A stretch of 64,000 nucleotides of DNA from assembly GCF_007859075.1 (NCBI RefSeq), contig NZ_VOAK01000025.1, forward strand, positions 62,001-126,000. Reading direction: 5' to 3'. This document shows positions 25,634 to 35,716 of the stretch, piece by piece; position 1 is the stretch's first letter, and every line of letters begins with the position of its first letter. Both the position numbers and the translations under genes were made by a program. The stretch is from Gemmobacter aquaticus (GTDB lineage Bacteria > Pseudomonadota > Alphaproteobacteria > Rhodobacterales > Rhodobacteraceae). The notes beneath the pieces are model-generated. The model had not been told where the DNA came from. It worked only from the letters and a program-made list of their open reading frames with translations, and did no database searches.

Positions 25634-25715
25634 GCCTTTCAATATGGGGCAAGTGAAAGGATTGTCCATGCGCGCTCTCGTCGCTAGCCTGCGGTGAAAC
25701 AGCGGAGGCTTTGCG

Positions 25716-27047
25716 ATGATGGACAAGTGGCTTGGTCGCAGCGCGGCAGAACTCGGGCGGGCGATCGAGGCGGGCAAGGTCAATCCGGTGGATCTGACCG
25801 AGGCCTATCTGGACGCCATCGCCCGCCACCCTGATGCCAAGCGCATCTATGCCCGCACCACCGCGGATCATGCCCGATCAACTGCGGTTTCCGCGGCAGG
25901 ACGGCAACGCGCGGGAACACGGATCGGGCCTCTGGATGGGGTGCCGATCAGCTGGAAAGACAATTTCGACGTGGCCGGTGTGGCCTGCGAGGCGGGAAGC
26001 GCGCTTCTGAAGGGCCGGGTGCCTGCGCAGGATGCCGAGGTGCTGCACAGCGCGACCATGCAGGGGCTGGTCTGTCTGGGCAAGACGCATATGACCGAAC
26101 TGGCCTTTTCCGGCCTTGGGCTGAACCCGGTGACCGCCACGCCGCCCTGCATCAACTTTCCCGATGCCGTGCCTGGCGGGTCGTCGTCCGGGGCGGCCGC
26201 CTCGGTCGCCTTCGGTCTCGCACCGGCGGCGATCGGGTCGGATACCGGCGGATCGGTGCGGGTACCGGCAGCCTGGAACGATCTGGTCGGGCTCAAGACC
26301 ACCACGGGCCGCCTTCCGCTGAAGGGCGTCGTGCCGCTCTGCGAAAAGTTCGACACCGTCGGGCCGATTGCCAGCACGGTTGAGGATTGCGCTCTCATCC
26401 TCTCGGCACTGACCGCACGCCGGGCGGCGGACCTGAAGGGGGCAAGCCTCGCGAACGCGCGCTTTGGTGTACTTGATACGGTCGCCCTGGAGGATGTGCG
26501 CGAGGCCCCGGCACGGGGTTTTGAGGATGCCGTGCGCCGCATGGCTAACGCCGGTGCTACGGTCGATCACTTCGATGCCCCCGAGATTGCCGAGGCGATG
26601 GCGCTTGCGGGCCTTCTGTTCACGCCCGAGGCTTATGCGATCTGGGGTGAGACAATCGAGGCGGCACCCCAAAAGATGTTCCCGCCGGTTCTGGAACGCT
26701 TCCGCTCCGGCGCAACCGTCAAGGCTACGGAGTATATCTCTGCATGGCGGCGGCTGGAGGAGTTGCGCAAGATCTGGGAGCGCCGGACCGGCGGTTTCGA
26801 TGCGGTACTGATCCCCACCTCGCCAATCCTGCCGCCCGATGCGCAGCGTCTGCTGAATGAGCCTGCCTATTTCGCCTCTGAGAACCTGCTTGCCCTGCGC
26901 AACACCCGGATCGGCAACCTGATGGGGCTTTGCGTGCTGACTTTGCCCACGGGGCAGCTCTCTTGCGGAATTTCGCTCATGGGGCCGGCCATGCAGGAGG
27001 AACGCCTTCTGCGCCTCGGTGCGGCGGTCGAGCACGCACTCGGCTAG
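25716..27047 (+). CDS. Amidase-signature family enzyme
   Basis: The 443-aa protein carries the Ser-cisSer-Lys triad of amidase-signature hydrolases. Lys81 is in GVPISWKDNFD, the cis-Ser in PGGSSSGAAASV (about Ser156) and the nucleophile Ser180 in GSDTGGSVRVPAAW. The 24-residue spacing of the serines is canonical. It is not GatA by context: no gatB or gatC is present. It hydrolyses some amide or carbamate; the substrate is unknown. A second ATG immediately follows the first. It heads a co-oriented run with the aminotransferase and ftsK, though 158 bases separate it from the former. Confidence 0.88.
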   Translation: MMDKWLGRSAAELGRAIEAGKVNPVDLTEAYLDAIARHPDAKRIYARTTADHARSTAVSAAGRQRAGTRIGPLDGVPISWKDNFDVAGVACEAGSALLKGRVPAQDAEVLHSATMQGLVCLGKTHMTELAFSGLGLNPVTATPPCINFPDAVPGGSSSGAAASVAFGLAPAAIGSDTGGSVRVPAAWNDLVGLKTTTGRLPLKGVVPLCEKFDTVGPIASTVEDCALILSALTARRAADLKGASLANARFGVLDTVALEDVREAPARGFEDAVRRMANAGATVDHFDAPEIAEAMALAGLLFTPEAYAIWGETIEAAPQKMFPPVLERFRSGATVKATEYISAWRRLEELRKIWERRTGGFDAVLIPTSPILPPDAQRLLNEPAYFASENLLALRNTRIGNLMGLCVLTLPTGQLSCGISLMGPAMQEERLLRLGAAVEHALG

Positions 27048-27205
27048 CACGCCACCCGTATTGGGGCTGGCGCCGGGTACGGGGCAAAAACGCCACAAAC
27101 TGCGCCTCGCCCCCAAGGGTTGTATGTCGTTTCGCTGGACCGGGAAGGACTTGCCCGTTATCCTTTAGGAAACGGGGCGCTACGACCCCGACGAGAGGCA
27201 GATAC

Positions 27206-28396
27206 ATGGCGTTTCCTGAGCGGTTCTCGAACCTGCCGGATTATGCGTTTCCGCGCCTGCGGAAGCTGATCGATCATCTTCCTGCGGGGGGTGACGTGCT
27301 TGCCATGACGATTGGCGAGCCCAAACATGCCATGCCGGATTTTGTCGGCCCGATCCTTGCCGCAAACCTTGCAGGTTTTGGCGTCTATCCCCCCAATGAC
27401 GGCACGCCCGAACTGCTTTCGGCCATCGCCGGGTGGCTGCAGCGCCGCTATGGCGTCGCCTTGGGGGAAGAGCGGCTTATGGTGCTGAATGGCACGCGTG
27501 AGGGGCTGTTCAACGCCTGCATTGCGCTTTGCCCCGAAACCAAGGGCGGCAAGCAGCCTGTCGTGCTGATGCCGAACCCGTTCTATCAGGTCTATGCCGT
27601 TGCCGCGCTGACGGTGGGGGCAGAGCCCGTATATGTGCCGGCCACTGCAGCAACGGGCCACCTGCCGGATTATGCGGCGCTCTCGCCCGACGTGCTGGAT
27701 CGTGTGGCCGTGGCCTATATCTGCTCGCCTGCAAATCCGCAGGGGGCGGTGGCCAGCCGCGCCTACTGGAAGACCCTGCTGGCGCTGGCGGAAAAGCACG
27801 ATTTCCAGATCTTCGCCGACGAATGCTATTCAGAGATCTGGCGCAGCTCCCCTCCGCCCGGCATCCTTGAGGTCGCGGCCGAAGTCGGCGCCGACCCTGA
27901 GCGTGTGGTGGCCTTCCATTCCCTGTCGAAACGGTCAAACCTGCCGGGTCTTCGGTCGGGGTTTGCCGTTGCGGGGCCGCAAAGCATGTCCCGCCTGCGC
28001 AAGCTGCGCGCCTTTGCGGGCGCGCCCTTGCCGCTGCCCTTGCAGCGCGTGGCCGAGGCCGCCTGGGCCGATGAGGCGCATGTGACGCAGTCCCGCGCGC
28101 TCTATCAGCAGAAGTTCGATCTGGCGGACCGCATTTTTGCCGGGATGCAGGGGTATCAAAGCCCCGAAGGCGGATTTTTCCTGTGGCTGCCCGTGCCTGA
28201 AACCATCGGTGATGGCGAGGCGGCGGCCGTGAAGCTTTGGACCCAGACGGGGGTGCGTGTTCTGCCCGGCGCCTATCTCTCGCGCGAGGCGGGGGGGATG
28301 AACCCGGGGAAACCCTATATCCGCGTGGCGCTTGTTGCCTCGTATGACGAAACCGAACGTGGGCTGACCAGGCTGCGTGATTGCATTTATCGGTGA
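27206..28396 (+). CDS. dapC: Aminotransferase class I/II, DapC-like (N-succinyldiaminopimelate aminotransferase)
   Basis: A PLP enzyme of fold type I predicted to act in the succinylase branch of lysine/diaminopimelate synthesis. The 396-aa protein has MPNPFYQVYAVAA, YICSPANPQGAVAS, the DECYSEIW Asp and the PLP lysine (Lys242) in FHSLSKRSNLPGLRSGF. That last motif is the one found in Bordetella-type DapC proteins. The ATG of MAFPERFSNLPDY is used; the frame runs upstream into the amidase without support. ftsK starts 9 bases downstream, so the two are co-transcribed, placing cell-wall precursor supply next to a division gene. Confidence 0.8.
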   Translation: MAFPERFSNLPDYAFPRLRKLIDHLPAGGDVLAMTIGEPKHAMPDFVGPILAANLAGFGVYPPNDGTPELLSAIAGWLQRRYGVALGEERLMVLNGTREGLFNACIALCPETKGGKQPVVLMPNPFYQVYAVAALTVGAEPVYVPATAATGHLPDYAALSPDVLDRVAVAYICSPANPQGAVASRAYWKTLLALAEKHDFQIFADECYSEIWRSSPPPGILEVAAEVGADPERVVAFHSLSKRSNLPGLRSGFAVAGPQSMSRLRKLRAFAGAPLPLPLQRVAEAAWADEAHVTQSRALYQQKFDLADRIFAGMQGYQSPEGGFFLWLPVPETIGDGEAAAVKLWTQTGVRVLPGAYLSREAGGMNPGKPYIRVALVASYDETERGLTRLRDCIYR

Positions 28397-28405
28397 GGAC
28401 GGCAG

Positions 28406-31400
28406 ATGGCTCTGTATCAGATGCGCCAACGTGATCCGCTGATGGACCCGAACACCCATGCCGCGCTGGAACGCCGCGCGCGAGAGTTGATCGGCATCGG
28501 ATTGATCTGCCTTGCGCTGATCTTCGTGGTTATGCTGGGAAGCTATGCACCCGAGGATCCGGGCTGGCTTGTCTCGTCCGATCAGCCGATCCGCAACTGG
28601 CTCGGGCGCATCGGGGCTGCAATTTCCTCGACGCTGGTCATCATCACAGGGCGGGGCGCCTGGACGATCCCGCTGATCCTGCTGGTCTGGGGCGGGCGCT
28701 TCGTGATCCATCGGGGCGCCGATCGTGCCGTGGGCCGTGTGGTTTTCGCGCTGATCGCAGTCGCCATGACCTCGGTCTTTGCGGCAACCTTCGTGCCCGG
28801 TGACGGCTGGCCGCATTCCTTTGGTCTGGGCGGGCTGTTTGGCGATACGGTGCTTGGGGCAATGCTGGGCGTGGCGCCTGTAAAGGCGACCTTCGGTCTG
28901 GTCATGATGTCTTTGCTGACGGGCGCCGCGACACTTGCGATTCTGCTCTTCGTCACCGGTTTTGACCGTGACGAACTGGCGGTTCTGCGCCGCCATGCGA
29001 TGACTCTGTCGGTGATCGCCTACTCCCGCGCGCTGGATCTGGCAGGGCAGGGCTCGAGCCGGGCTTTTCAGGCGGCATCGGCCATTGGCGAGCGTCAACG
29101 CCAGCGTCGTGCCGATGGGCAGGCCCAGCGTCATGCCGAAGCCGAAGCACGCAGGTTGGCCCCGGTCAACCTCTCGGCACCCGAGCCGATGGCCGTGGCC
29201 CACCGCCGCAATCGTGTGATCCGCGCAGAGGGTGAGCCTATGGGAGGATATGAGATTGCGCCTCCGATGCGGCCCGCTGTTGCCCCCGTCCATGCGCGGC
29301 AGGTGGCTGACTGGGACGATTACGGCGATGATGATGTGATCGCGCCGCCAATGCCCGAGCCCACCGCGCTGCCCCGAAAGAAAGAGGGACTTCTGGGACG
29401 CCTGCTGCGCGCCCCCGTCGAACCCGAACTTGTCATCCCCGAACTGCCGCAGACCCAGACCATGAACGACGACGCGCCAAATGAAGACCGGATCAAGGCG
29501 CGCATTTCGGATGTGATCCGCAGCCGCGTGCGGCAGGGGATGGGCACCGCTGCACCGCAGCCACATATGTCACCCCTGCAGGCGGCAATCGCCCGGCGCG
29601 AACCCACGCTTCGCCGGGGACAGGCCGCCCAGATGCGGATCGAGCCGCCGGTCTCTGCCGGCTCGGTGCCTGTTGCCGCACCCGTGGTCGCAGCCGCGCC
29701 CGGCGATGCAATCTCGGCTGCGGTCGCCTCGGCTGCCGCCCGCGCCGCGCAGGCGCAGGAACATGCCCGCCGCATGGCCGATCAGGTGGCCGCACCGGTG
29801 GTATCGCCCGCACAGCCTGCGGTCGGCGCCCCCCGTGCGGCGTCTGCGGCTGCCGCGGCGGTTGCCGCCGCCATTCGTGCCGGCGCTGCCCGTGCCGCGG
29901 CTGCACAGGCGGGTCTTGCCTCGGCCGCTGTCAGCCCCGAGGCCGCTCCGGCTCCGCTGCCGCGCCCCGGTGTCGTGCAAGATGTGGCAGTTGCCCCGCA
30001 GCCCGCAACCCCTGCAGTGCCGCGCAGGATTGAGCCTGAGCCCGCAGCGACCAGCTGGGATGATCTTGCAGACTCGATGCTGTCGGATGATGTCGACCCG
30101 GTCCTGTCGCAAGTGGACAGCTTTGCCGATGACTGGGAGCTCGATGATAACTTCGAGCCCGATTACGACCCAACGCCGATCCAGCCCGCGCCCGCCCGAC
30201 TTGTCGCGCAGCGGGAGGGGGCGGCCACGCGCGTCAATGCCCCGCTGATCACGCCTGAGGTGAAGCGCGGCGTGGTGCAGCATCCGGCCAAGAAGCCGCT
30301 GATGCCGTCTCGTCAGGCTGCGGCCGAGGCGCAGCCGCGTCTGCGGTTCGAGGAAATGGCGCAGCCCGAATACGAGCTTCCGCCCCTGTCACTTCTGGCC
30401 TCTCCCTCGACCGTCTCGCGTCATACGCTGTCGGACGAGGCGCTGGAAGAAAACGCGCGTATGCTGGAATCGGTGCTCGACGACTATGGCGTGAAGGGCG
30501 AGATCGTCTCGGTTCGCCCCGGTCCGGTGGTCACGATGTATGAACTGGAGCCCGCGCCGGGCCTGAAGGCCAGCCGGGTGATCGGTCTGGCCGACGATAT
30601 CGCGCGCTCGATGTCGGCGTTGTCGGCGCGCGTTTCGACCGTGCCGGGGCGCAGTGTCATCGGGATCGAACTGCCCAATGCGCAGCGCGAAAAGGTTGTC
30701 CTGCGCGAGATCCTTGCTGCCCGTGAATTCGGTGATGGCGCGCAGCGCCTGCCGCTGGCTCTTGGCAAGGATATCGGGGGCGATCCGATCGTGGCGAACC
30801 TTGCCAAGATGCCCCACCTGCTGATTGCCGGGACTACCGGTTCGGGCAAATCGGTGGCCATCAACACGATGATCCTGAGCCTGCTTTACAAGCTGACGCC
30901 CGAGGAATGCCGGCTGATCATGATCGACCCGAAGATGCTGGAACTTTCCGTCTATGACGGTATTCCGCATCTGCTCTCTCCGGTCGTCACCGACCCCAAG
31001 AAGGCGGTTGTCGCCCTGAAATGGGTGGTGGGCGAAATGGAGGAGCGCTATCGCAAGATGTCGAAGATGGGTGTGCGCAACATCGACGGCTACAACGGCC
31101 GTGTGCGTGAGGCGATGGCCAATGGCGAGATGTTCAAGCGCACCATCCAGACCGGCTTTGACGAGGATACCGGTGAGCCGGTGTTCGAGACAGAGGAATT
31201 CGCCCCCGTAGCGCTGCCTTACATCGTGGTCATCGTCGACGAGATGGCCGACCTGATGATGGTCGCGGGCAAAGAGATCGAGGCCTGCATCCAGCGCCTT
31301 GCCCAGATGGCACGGGCGAGCGGAATCCACCTCATCATGGCAACGCAGCGCCCGTCGGTCGACGTCATCACGGGCACCATCAAGGCGAACTTCCCGACCC

Positions 31401-31879
31401 GGATCTCGTTCCAGGTGACGTCGAAGATCGACAGTCGCACCATTCTGGGTGAACAGGGCGCCGAACAACTGCTGGGGCAGGGCGACATGCTCTACATGGG
31501 CAACGGCGCGCGCATCACCCGTATCCACGGCCCCTTCGTCTCGGACGAAGAGGTCGAAGAGATCGTGACACATCTGAAGAGCTTCGGCCCGCCGCAGTAC
31601 ATGTCGGGTGTGGTCGAGGGTCCGGAAGACGATGTTGCATCGGATATCGATGCGGTGCTCGGCCTGACCGGTGGCAATACCGAAGGCGAGGATGCGCTTT
31701 ACGATCAGGCGGTTGCCATTGTTGCGCGCGACCGGAAATGTTCGACCAGCTACATCCAGCGCAAGCTGGGCATCGGCTACAACAAGGCCGCGCGTCTTGT
31801 CGAGCAGATGGAAGAGCAGGGCGTTGTCACCCCCGCAAACCACGTCGGCAAGCGCGAGATCCTGATCCCCGAGGCGTGA
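28406..31879 (+). CDS. ftsK: DNA translocase FtsK
   Basis: FtsK is the septal DNA pump that clears and resolves chromosome ends at division. The 1157-aa protein has four N-terminal membrane helices (about residues 28-185). A long low-complexity Ala/Pro/Arg-rich linker (about 190-690) follows. The RecA-like motor has Walker [13 protein letters not shown] near residue 810 and Walker [14 protein letters not shown] near 940. The C-terminal winged-helix gamma domain, which reads KOPS sites, ends [30 protein letters not shown]. It is the last gene of its run, followed by a terminator. Confidence 0.95.
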   Translation: MALYQMRQRDPLMDPNTHAALERRARELIGIGLICLALIFVVMLGSYAPEDPGWLVSSDQPIRNWLGRIGAAISSTLVIITGRGAWTIPLILLVWGGRFVIHRGADRAVGRVVFALIAVAMTSVFAATFVPGDGWPHSFGLGGLFGDTVLGAMLGVAPVKATFGLVMMSLLTGAATLAILLFVTGFDRDELAVLRRHAMTLSVIAYSRALDLAGQGSSRAFQAASAIGERQRQRRADGQAQRHAEAEARRLAPVNLSAPEPMAVAHRRNRVIRAEGEPMGGYEIAPPMRPAVAPVHARQVADWDDYGDDDVIAPPMPEPTALPRKKEGLLGRLLRAPVEPELVIPELPQTQTMNDDAPNEDRIKARISDVIRSRVRQGMGTAAPQPHMSPLQAAIARREPTLRRGQAAQMRIEPPVSAGSVPVAAPVVAAAPGDAISAAVASAAARAAQAQEHARRMADQVAAPVVSPAQPAVGAPRAASAAAAAVAAAIRAGAARAAAAQAGLASAAVSPEAAPAPLPRPGVVQDVAVAPQPATPAVPRRIEPEPAATSWDDLADSMLSDDVDPVLSQVDSFADDWELDDNFEPDYDPTPIQPAPARLVAQREGAATRVNAPLITPEVKRGVVQHPAKKPLMPSRQAAAEAQPRLRFEEMAQPEYELPPLSLLASPSTVSRHTLSDEALEENARMLESVLDDYGVKGEIVSVRPGPVVTMYELEPAPGLKASRVIGLADDIARSMSALSARVSTVPGRSVIGIELPNAQREKVVLREILAAREFGDGAQRLPLALGKDIGGDPIVANLAKMPHLLIAGTTGSGKSVAINTMILSLLYKLTPEECRLIMIDPKMLELSVYDGIPHLLSPVVTDPKKAVVALKWVVGEMEERYRKMSKMGVRNIDGYNGRVREAMANGEMFKRTIQTGFDEDTGEPVFETEEFAPVALPYIVVIVDEMADLMMVAGKEIEACIQRLAQMARASGIHLIMATQRPSVDVITGTIKANFPTRISFQVTSKIDSRTILGEQGAEQLLGQGDMLYMGNGARITRIHGPFVSDEEVEEIVTHLKSFGPPQYMSGVVEGPEDDVASDIDAVLGLTGGNTEGEDALYDQAVAIVARDRKCSTSYIQRKLGIGYNKAARLVEQMEEQGVVTPANHVGKREILIPEA

Positions 31880-31898
31880 TCGGGACCCCTGGAAAATC

Positions 31899-31933
31899 GG
31901 GCGTCACCGGATTGGTGGCGCCCTTTTGCTTTT
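31899..31933 (+). terminator. Intrinsic terminator of ftsK
   Basis: A 10-bp stem GGGCGTCACC/GGTGGCGCCC (one G-U pair) with a 5-nt loop is followed by TTTTGCTTTT. It also ends just before the stop of the convergent lipoprotein gene. Confidence 0.85.
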
Positions 31934-31939
31934 CAGGCT

Positions 31940-32581
31940 TCAGCCGCCGACGCGGCGGATCTGCACACGCTGGTCGGGGCCGAGATTGAGCCACGCCCGC
32001 GTCACCGCCGCCACATGCGCAATCAGCGTGGCGCGCGACTGCCCGCCCGGTACCGAGAACACTTCGGCCGGCGGATTGTCGGCTGCCACGATTGCCGGCA
32101 TGTCCGCCTCGATCCGCTCCGGCCCGATCAGCACGGCGCCCGAGGCGTCCCGCACCGTGACATTGAAGACGATGCTGTTGACGCCGCCCCATGCTGGCGA
32201 GCGGTAGAAAGCGCGCGGAGTCAGGGCGTGGAACCGCTCAAGCGTGACGTCCATGGTCACTTTCTGGCCGCCGCTCAGGCCCCGCGCCCCGGCAAGGACA
32301 CCTTGACGAATGATATCGGCGACCTGCGCCTTGCGGTCGCCCTCGGGGTCGCCGTGCCAGACGATATCCGCCTTGGGAATGAAGACATTGGCCTCGGATA
32401 CGACCAGCGTTTCGGGGACGGCAACCCGCACATCAGCGACGCGCCAGCCGGCTGTCGTTTCTGCCGGAACCGACGGATAATCCACCCGAAAGCTGGAACT
32501 TCCGCATCCGGCCAGTAGGGCTGTCAGTCCAACCACCATCATCAGTTTCATCGGGCGAGGGTGGAAGGCGCGTGGGATCAT
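31940..32581 (-). CDS. DUF6778-family lipoprotein
   Basis: The 213-aa precursor has a lipoprotein signal (hydrophobic LMMVVGLTALLAGC, lipobox LLAGC). The mature domain follows (SFRVDYPSVPAETTAGWRVADVRVAVPETLVVSE...), recognised from Rhodobacteraceae annotation as DUF6778; its function is unknown. It is anchored to a membrane, probably the outer one. The ATG at MIPRAF has AAGGA upstream. The internal MKLMMV start is possible but lacks a ribosome binding site. It converges on ftsK and shares its terminator region. Confidence 0.75.
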   Translation of the reverse strand: MIPRAFHPRPMKLMMVVGLTALLAGCGSSSFRVDYPSVPAETTAGWRVADVRVAVPETLVVSEANVFIPKADIVWHGDPEGDRKAQVADIIRQGVLAGARGLSGGQKVTMDVTLERFHALTPRAFYRSPAWGGVNSIVFNVTVRDASGAVLIGPERIEADMPAIVAADNPPAEVFSVPGGQSRATLIAHVAAVTRAWLNLGPDQRVQIRRVGG

Positions 32582-32748
32582 GTCGGAACGTCCTTGCATC
32601 TGATGGCGTGCCTCATGGCATATCCCCGGTCGTGCGTCAGGGCAACATAGGGGCGACGGGGTCAGGCAAGGATCATCATGCCCATGGCAGAGGCAACGAT
32701 GATCCAGGTTGAGGGGACTGACCGCCGGGGCTTTTCGGCAGAGGCGCC

Positions 32749-33786
32749 TCAGGTAATGGCATCGAGGCCGAGTGCCTCAAGCCTGTCCAGTTGCGCGACT
32801 TCCGCTTCGGTCAGGGTGATGCCTTGCGATGCAGACACTGCGCGGGCGGCAAAGCGGCGCTGAGAGGGCAGGCGTGCGCCCTGTCCGACGATGGCCTCGA
32901 ACAGACCCTCGGCCCGGGCAAAAGGATCGCCCGAGCGACCCGCAGCAAAGGCCTGCGGGGAAAAGGCAAGGATAAGCTCGCCATGCACGGGAGCCAGCGT
33001 GGTGCTGCCTAGCACATCCAGAACCTCGGGACTGGTCAGATCACCGATCATGATGCCGGCCAGCAACTCGATCATCGTGCTGATTGCCGATCCCTTGTGA
33101 CCGCCAAAGGGCAGCATCGCGCCGGCAAGCGCGGCCTCGGGGTCGGTTGTGGGTGCACCATCCACGTCGATCGCCCAGCCTTCGGGCAGTTGTTTGCCTG
33201 CCCGCCGGTGAAGTTCAATCTCACCCCGCGCGGCGACCGAGGTGGCAAAGTCGAACACATAGGGCGGCTGCCCGGCGCGCGGCCAGCCAAACGCCATCGG
33301 GTTGGTGCCAAGCAGCGGGCGGATGCCCCCTGTGGGCGCGACCGTTGCATAGCTTGGGCACATGACGAGGGCTGCAAGGCCGTGCTCCGTCACTGCCTCG
33401 ACCTCGGGCCAGAGGGCCGAGAAATGGGTGCAGTCGTTGATGACCAGTGCGGCCAGACCCGTTCTGCGCGCGCGTTCGACAAGGGCGGGAAGGCCCAGTT
33501 CGAACGCGGCATTGGCAAAGCCATGCTGTGCATCCACCCGCACGATCGCGGCGGCCTGATCAGGCACGAGGCGGGGCTGGGCCAGTGGGTTCACCTTGCC
33601 CGCCTTCACGGTCCGCAGCGCACCCTCGATACGATAGATGCCATGCGATTTGCAGGCGTCCCGCTCTCCGGCCACGATCACCCGCGCCAGCGCCCCGGCC
33701 TGCACCGGGTTCAGACCGGCGCGGCCAAGGATCGAACGGACGCGCGCATCCAGCGCCTCGATGCTTAGTGTGGTGGATTCGGACAT
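32749..33786 (-). CDS. Ldh2-family oxidoreductase (malate/lactate or delta1-piperideine-2-carboxylate reductase type)
   Basis: A NAD(P)H-dependent enzyme of the Ldh2/malate dehydrogenase type II family. Members reduce 2-oxoacids or cyclic imino acids such as delta1-piperideine- and delta1-pyrroline-2-carboxylate. The 345 residues contain the catalytic His48 in DACKSHGIYRI, His121 in INDCTHFSALWPE, the nucleotide segment GTNPMAFGWPR and PFGGHKGSAISTMIELLAG. Substrate cannot be fixed by eye; imino-acid reductases of D-lysine, proline or hydroxyproline catabolism are the closest to my recollection. A GntR-like palindrome lies 33 bases upstream. After the TGA the frame stays open for 28 codons with a hydrophobic segment. 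Confidence 0.82.
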   Translation of the reverse strand: MSESTTLSIEALDARVRSILGRAGLNPVQAGALARVIVAGERDACKSHGIYRIEGALRTVKAGKVNPLAQPRLVPDQAAAIVRVDAQHGFANAAFELGLPALVERARRTGLAALVINDCTHFSALWPEVEAVTEHGLAALVMCPSYATVAPTGGIRPLLGTNPMAFGWPRAGQPPYVFDFATSVAARGEIELHRRAGKQLPEGWAIDVDGAPTTDPEAALAGAMLPFGGHKGSAISTMIELLAGIMIGDLTSPEVLDVLGSTTLAPVHGELILAFSPQAFAAGRSGDPFARAEGLFEAIVGQGARLPSQRRFAARAVSASQGITLTEAEVAQLDRLEALGLDAIT

Positions 33787-33818
33787 GGTGGATCCTGCCT
33801 CTGTCAGCCTAGATAATC

Positions 33819-33830
33819 ATTGTATACAAT
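33819..33830 (-). promoter_or_regulatory. GntR/FCD-type operator palindrome
   Basis: A perfect 12-bp palindrome ATTGTATACAAT lies 33 bases upstream of the Ldh2-family gene. TTGTATACAA is a core often bound by GntR-family FCD repressors in alphaproteobacteria. No such regulator is encoded in this window. Confidence 0.5.
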
Positions 33831-33919
33831 TCGCATGCATTGCGAAGTGCAAGGCAATTCGTCGCTATCGGTGGCAAGACAATCCTGCGGCGACACGTGG
33901 TCGGCCGCGTCCTGGAGAC

Positions 33920-34705
33920 TCAGCCGGGTCTGTAGAAATCCGAGGCCGGGTCGGTCAGCACCGCCTGACGCAACCTCTCCCACAATGTGCGTCTTAGGGC
34001 GGGATAATCGGGGTGATCATGCGGATCAGGACGGCGGGCGAAGGGCACGGCCATGTCCGTGATGATCCGCCCCGGTCGCGGTGACAGCAGGATGATGCGG
34101 TCGCCCAACACCAGCGCCTCGTCCACGCTATGCGTGACGAAAACCACGCCCGGCCCGCCAGACGCGCCCACAAGCCGCAGAAGTTCGGCCTGCATCAACT
34201 CGCGTGCTTGTGCGTCAAGGGCCGCGAAGGGTTCATCCATCAGCAGGAAATCCGGTCGCGGCGCCAGGGCCCGCGCGAGGGCCACCCGTTGCCGCATTCC
34301 CCCGCTCAGGGCGGCGGGATACCGGTCGGCAAAGCGTTCAAGCCCCACAAGATGCAGCACCTCGGATACGCGGTCCTCCCGCTGGGCGCGGGGCAGGTCT
34401 GGCAGGGCAAAGGCCACATTTGCGGCGACTGTCTTCCACGGCAGCAAGCGGTAGGACTGGAACATCATCGCGATGCCATGCCCCGGAACCGGTGGGGCGT
34501 CATTCAGTGCCACGGTGCCCGACCCGGGTTCGACAAGACCCGCCATCAGCCGCAAAAGGCTTGTCTTGCCGCAGCCCGAGGGGCCGAGAACGACCAGAAC
34601 CTCACCCCGGCCAGTGGCGAGGGTGAGGTCCTGTAGAACGGGCTGGTCCCCAAGCGTCAGAGAGACGCCAGAAAGCTCCAGCCGGTCTGTCGCGTTTAGT
34701 GCCAA
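33920..34705 (-). CDS. ABC transporter ATP-binding protein (TauB/SsuB type)
   Basis: The cytoplasmic ATPase of an importer, 261 aa. Walker A is GPSGCGKT (41-48), the Q-loop is in MMFQSYRLLPW, the signature is LSGGMRQRVALARAL, Walker B is FLLMDEPFAALD, and the switch His is in VFVTHSVDEAL. The sequence type is that of nitrate/taurine/sulfonate importers. Its first 10 bases overlap the end of the binding-protein gene, so it is the last gene of a three-gene importer operon. Confidence 0.9.
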   Translation of the reverse strand: MALNATDRLELSGVSLTLGDQPVLQDLTLATGRGEVLVVLGPSGCGKTSLLRLMAGLVEPGSGTVALNDAPPVPGHGIAMMFQSYRLLPWKTVAANVAFALPDLPRAQREDRVSEVLHLVGLERFADRYPAALSGGMRQRVALARALAPRPDFLLMDEPFAALDAQARELMQAELLRLVGASGGPGVVFVTHSVDEALVLGDRIILLSPRPGRIITDMAVPFARRPDPHDHPDYPALRRTLWERLRQAVLTDPASDFYRPG

Positions 34706-35700
34706 GCGGTATCGCCCGCGTCCGAAGTGCCAAGCCGCGCCAGAACTGCCTCCAGCGGGCCAAGGTCGGCGAAGGCATCCAGGGGCGCCGGGGTCATGCC
34801 CTTGAAATCCTCGCCTTCATGCAGCCATGCCTGTGCGGCCTGCAATTCGCCACGGCTCAGCCCGCCGTTCACAGTCCATGCGCCGGAAAAGGCCTTGGCG
34901 AGCATCTGCAGATCGGACTCGGGCACATCCGGGCGGGCCTCTTGCATCGCGGCCACCCATTTCTGCGGATCCGACTGGAAATCACGTGCGGCCAGCACCA
35001 ACGCCTCGATCACCGCCTCCACCTCGGCGCGGCGGGTCTCCAGTGTCTCGCTGCGCACGACGTTGAGCTTCGACAGGATCGGCGCAGCCTTGTAATAGGC
35101 ATCTGTGTCGACCAGAACCTTGACCTGCGGATCGTCGTCAATCGCGGTGAAGCTGCCGATTCCCATGGTGGTTGCGTCGATTTGCCCGGCCAGAAGTGCC
35201 TGCGCGCGCGCCTGTGGCTGGCCAAGCGCGACCAACTCCAGCCCTGCGACGTCGACCCCCGCCTCGGCCAGAACCCGCATGGACAGAAGGTGATCAACGC
35301 TGCCCACCCGGCCGATGCCAAAACGCTTGCCCGCCAGATCGGCAGGCGCCGAAACGCCGCGTCCGGCGATCAGATAAGGCAGGGCCTTGTTGGGCGACAT
35401 GACACCGCGCAGGTCGGTGGCCCCGGCTGCCGTCGCCTGCAACAGCGATTCCAGCGCGACATTGGCCATCTCACCCTCGCCTGCCCGCAGCGCGGTCATC
35501 ACCATGGGCGACTGCTCGACGCGGACGAATTCGACATCCACCCCGACGCGATCAAAGTAGCCGCCGCGCTCGGCCAGCTCCATCACCGAATTCGGCACCA
35601 AGGGTGTCTCGGCGTCAGAAACGATCAGCCGGAATGGCTCGGCCCCGGCCATCGTGGCAAAGGTCAGGGCAAGTGCCGCGATGGTTGCAATCTTTTTCAT
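34696..35700 (-). CDS. ABC transporter substrate-binding protein (NMT1/TauA-like)
   Basis: The 334-aa periplasmic precursor has a Sec signal peptide (MKKIATIAALALTFATMAGA, cleavage before EPF). The mature chain is of the NMT1/SsuA-like type, with the opening SDAETPLVPNSVMELAERGGYFDRVGVDVEFVRV and the hinge region DLAGKRFGIGRVGSVDH. The ligand is unknown; relatives bind sulfonates, taurine, pyrimidines or aromatics. A GGGGGGAA ribosome site sets the start. It lies between its permease and ATPase genes. Confidence 0.87.
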   Translation of the reverse strand: MKKIATIAALALTFATMAGAEPFRLIVSDAETPLVPNSVMELAERGGYFDRVGVDVEFVRVEQSPMVMTALRAGEGEMANVALESLLQATAAGATDLRGVMSPNKALPYLIAGRGVSAPADLAGKRFGIGRVGSVDHLLSMRVLAEAGVDVAGLELVALGQPQARAQALLAGQIDATTMGIGSFTAIDDDPQVKVLVDTDAYYKAAPILSKLNVVRSETLETRRAEVEAVIEALVLAARDFQSDPQKWVAAMQEARPDVPESDLQMLAKAFSGAWTVNGGLSRGELQAAQAWLHEGEDFKGMTPAPLDAFADLGPLEAVLARLGTSDAGDTAWH

Positions 35701-35716
35701 GTTCCCCCCGTTCAAT

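Noticed and set aside
27935-29566. Long minus-strand frame opposite dapC and the start of ftsK.
   Set aside because: High-GC shadow frame; low-complexity His/Gln/Arg-rich translation with no motif and no ribosome site.
29600-30060. Ala/Pro-rich repetitive stretch inside ftsK considered as a tandem repeat or frameshift.
   Set aside because: FtsK linkers are normally low-complexity and variable; the frame is continuous and the downstream motor is intact.
32582-32748. Separate small gene in the gap between the lipoprotein and the Ldh2-family gene.
   Set aside because: No start codon with a ribosome site on either strand; the only notable feature is the in-frame extension listed as a finding.
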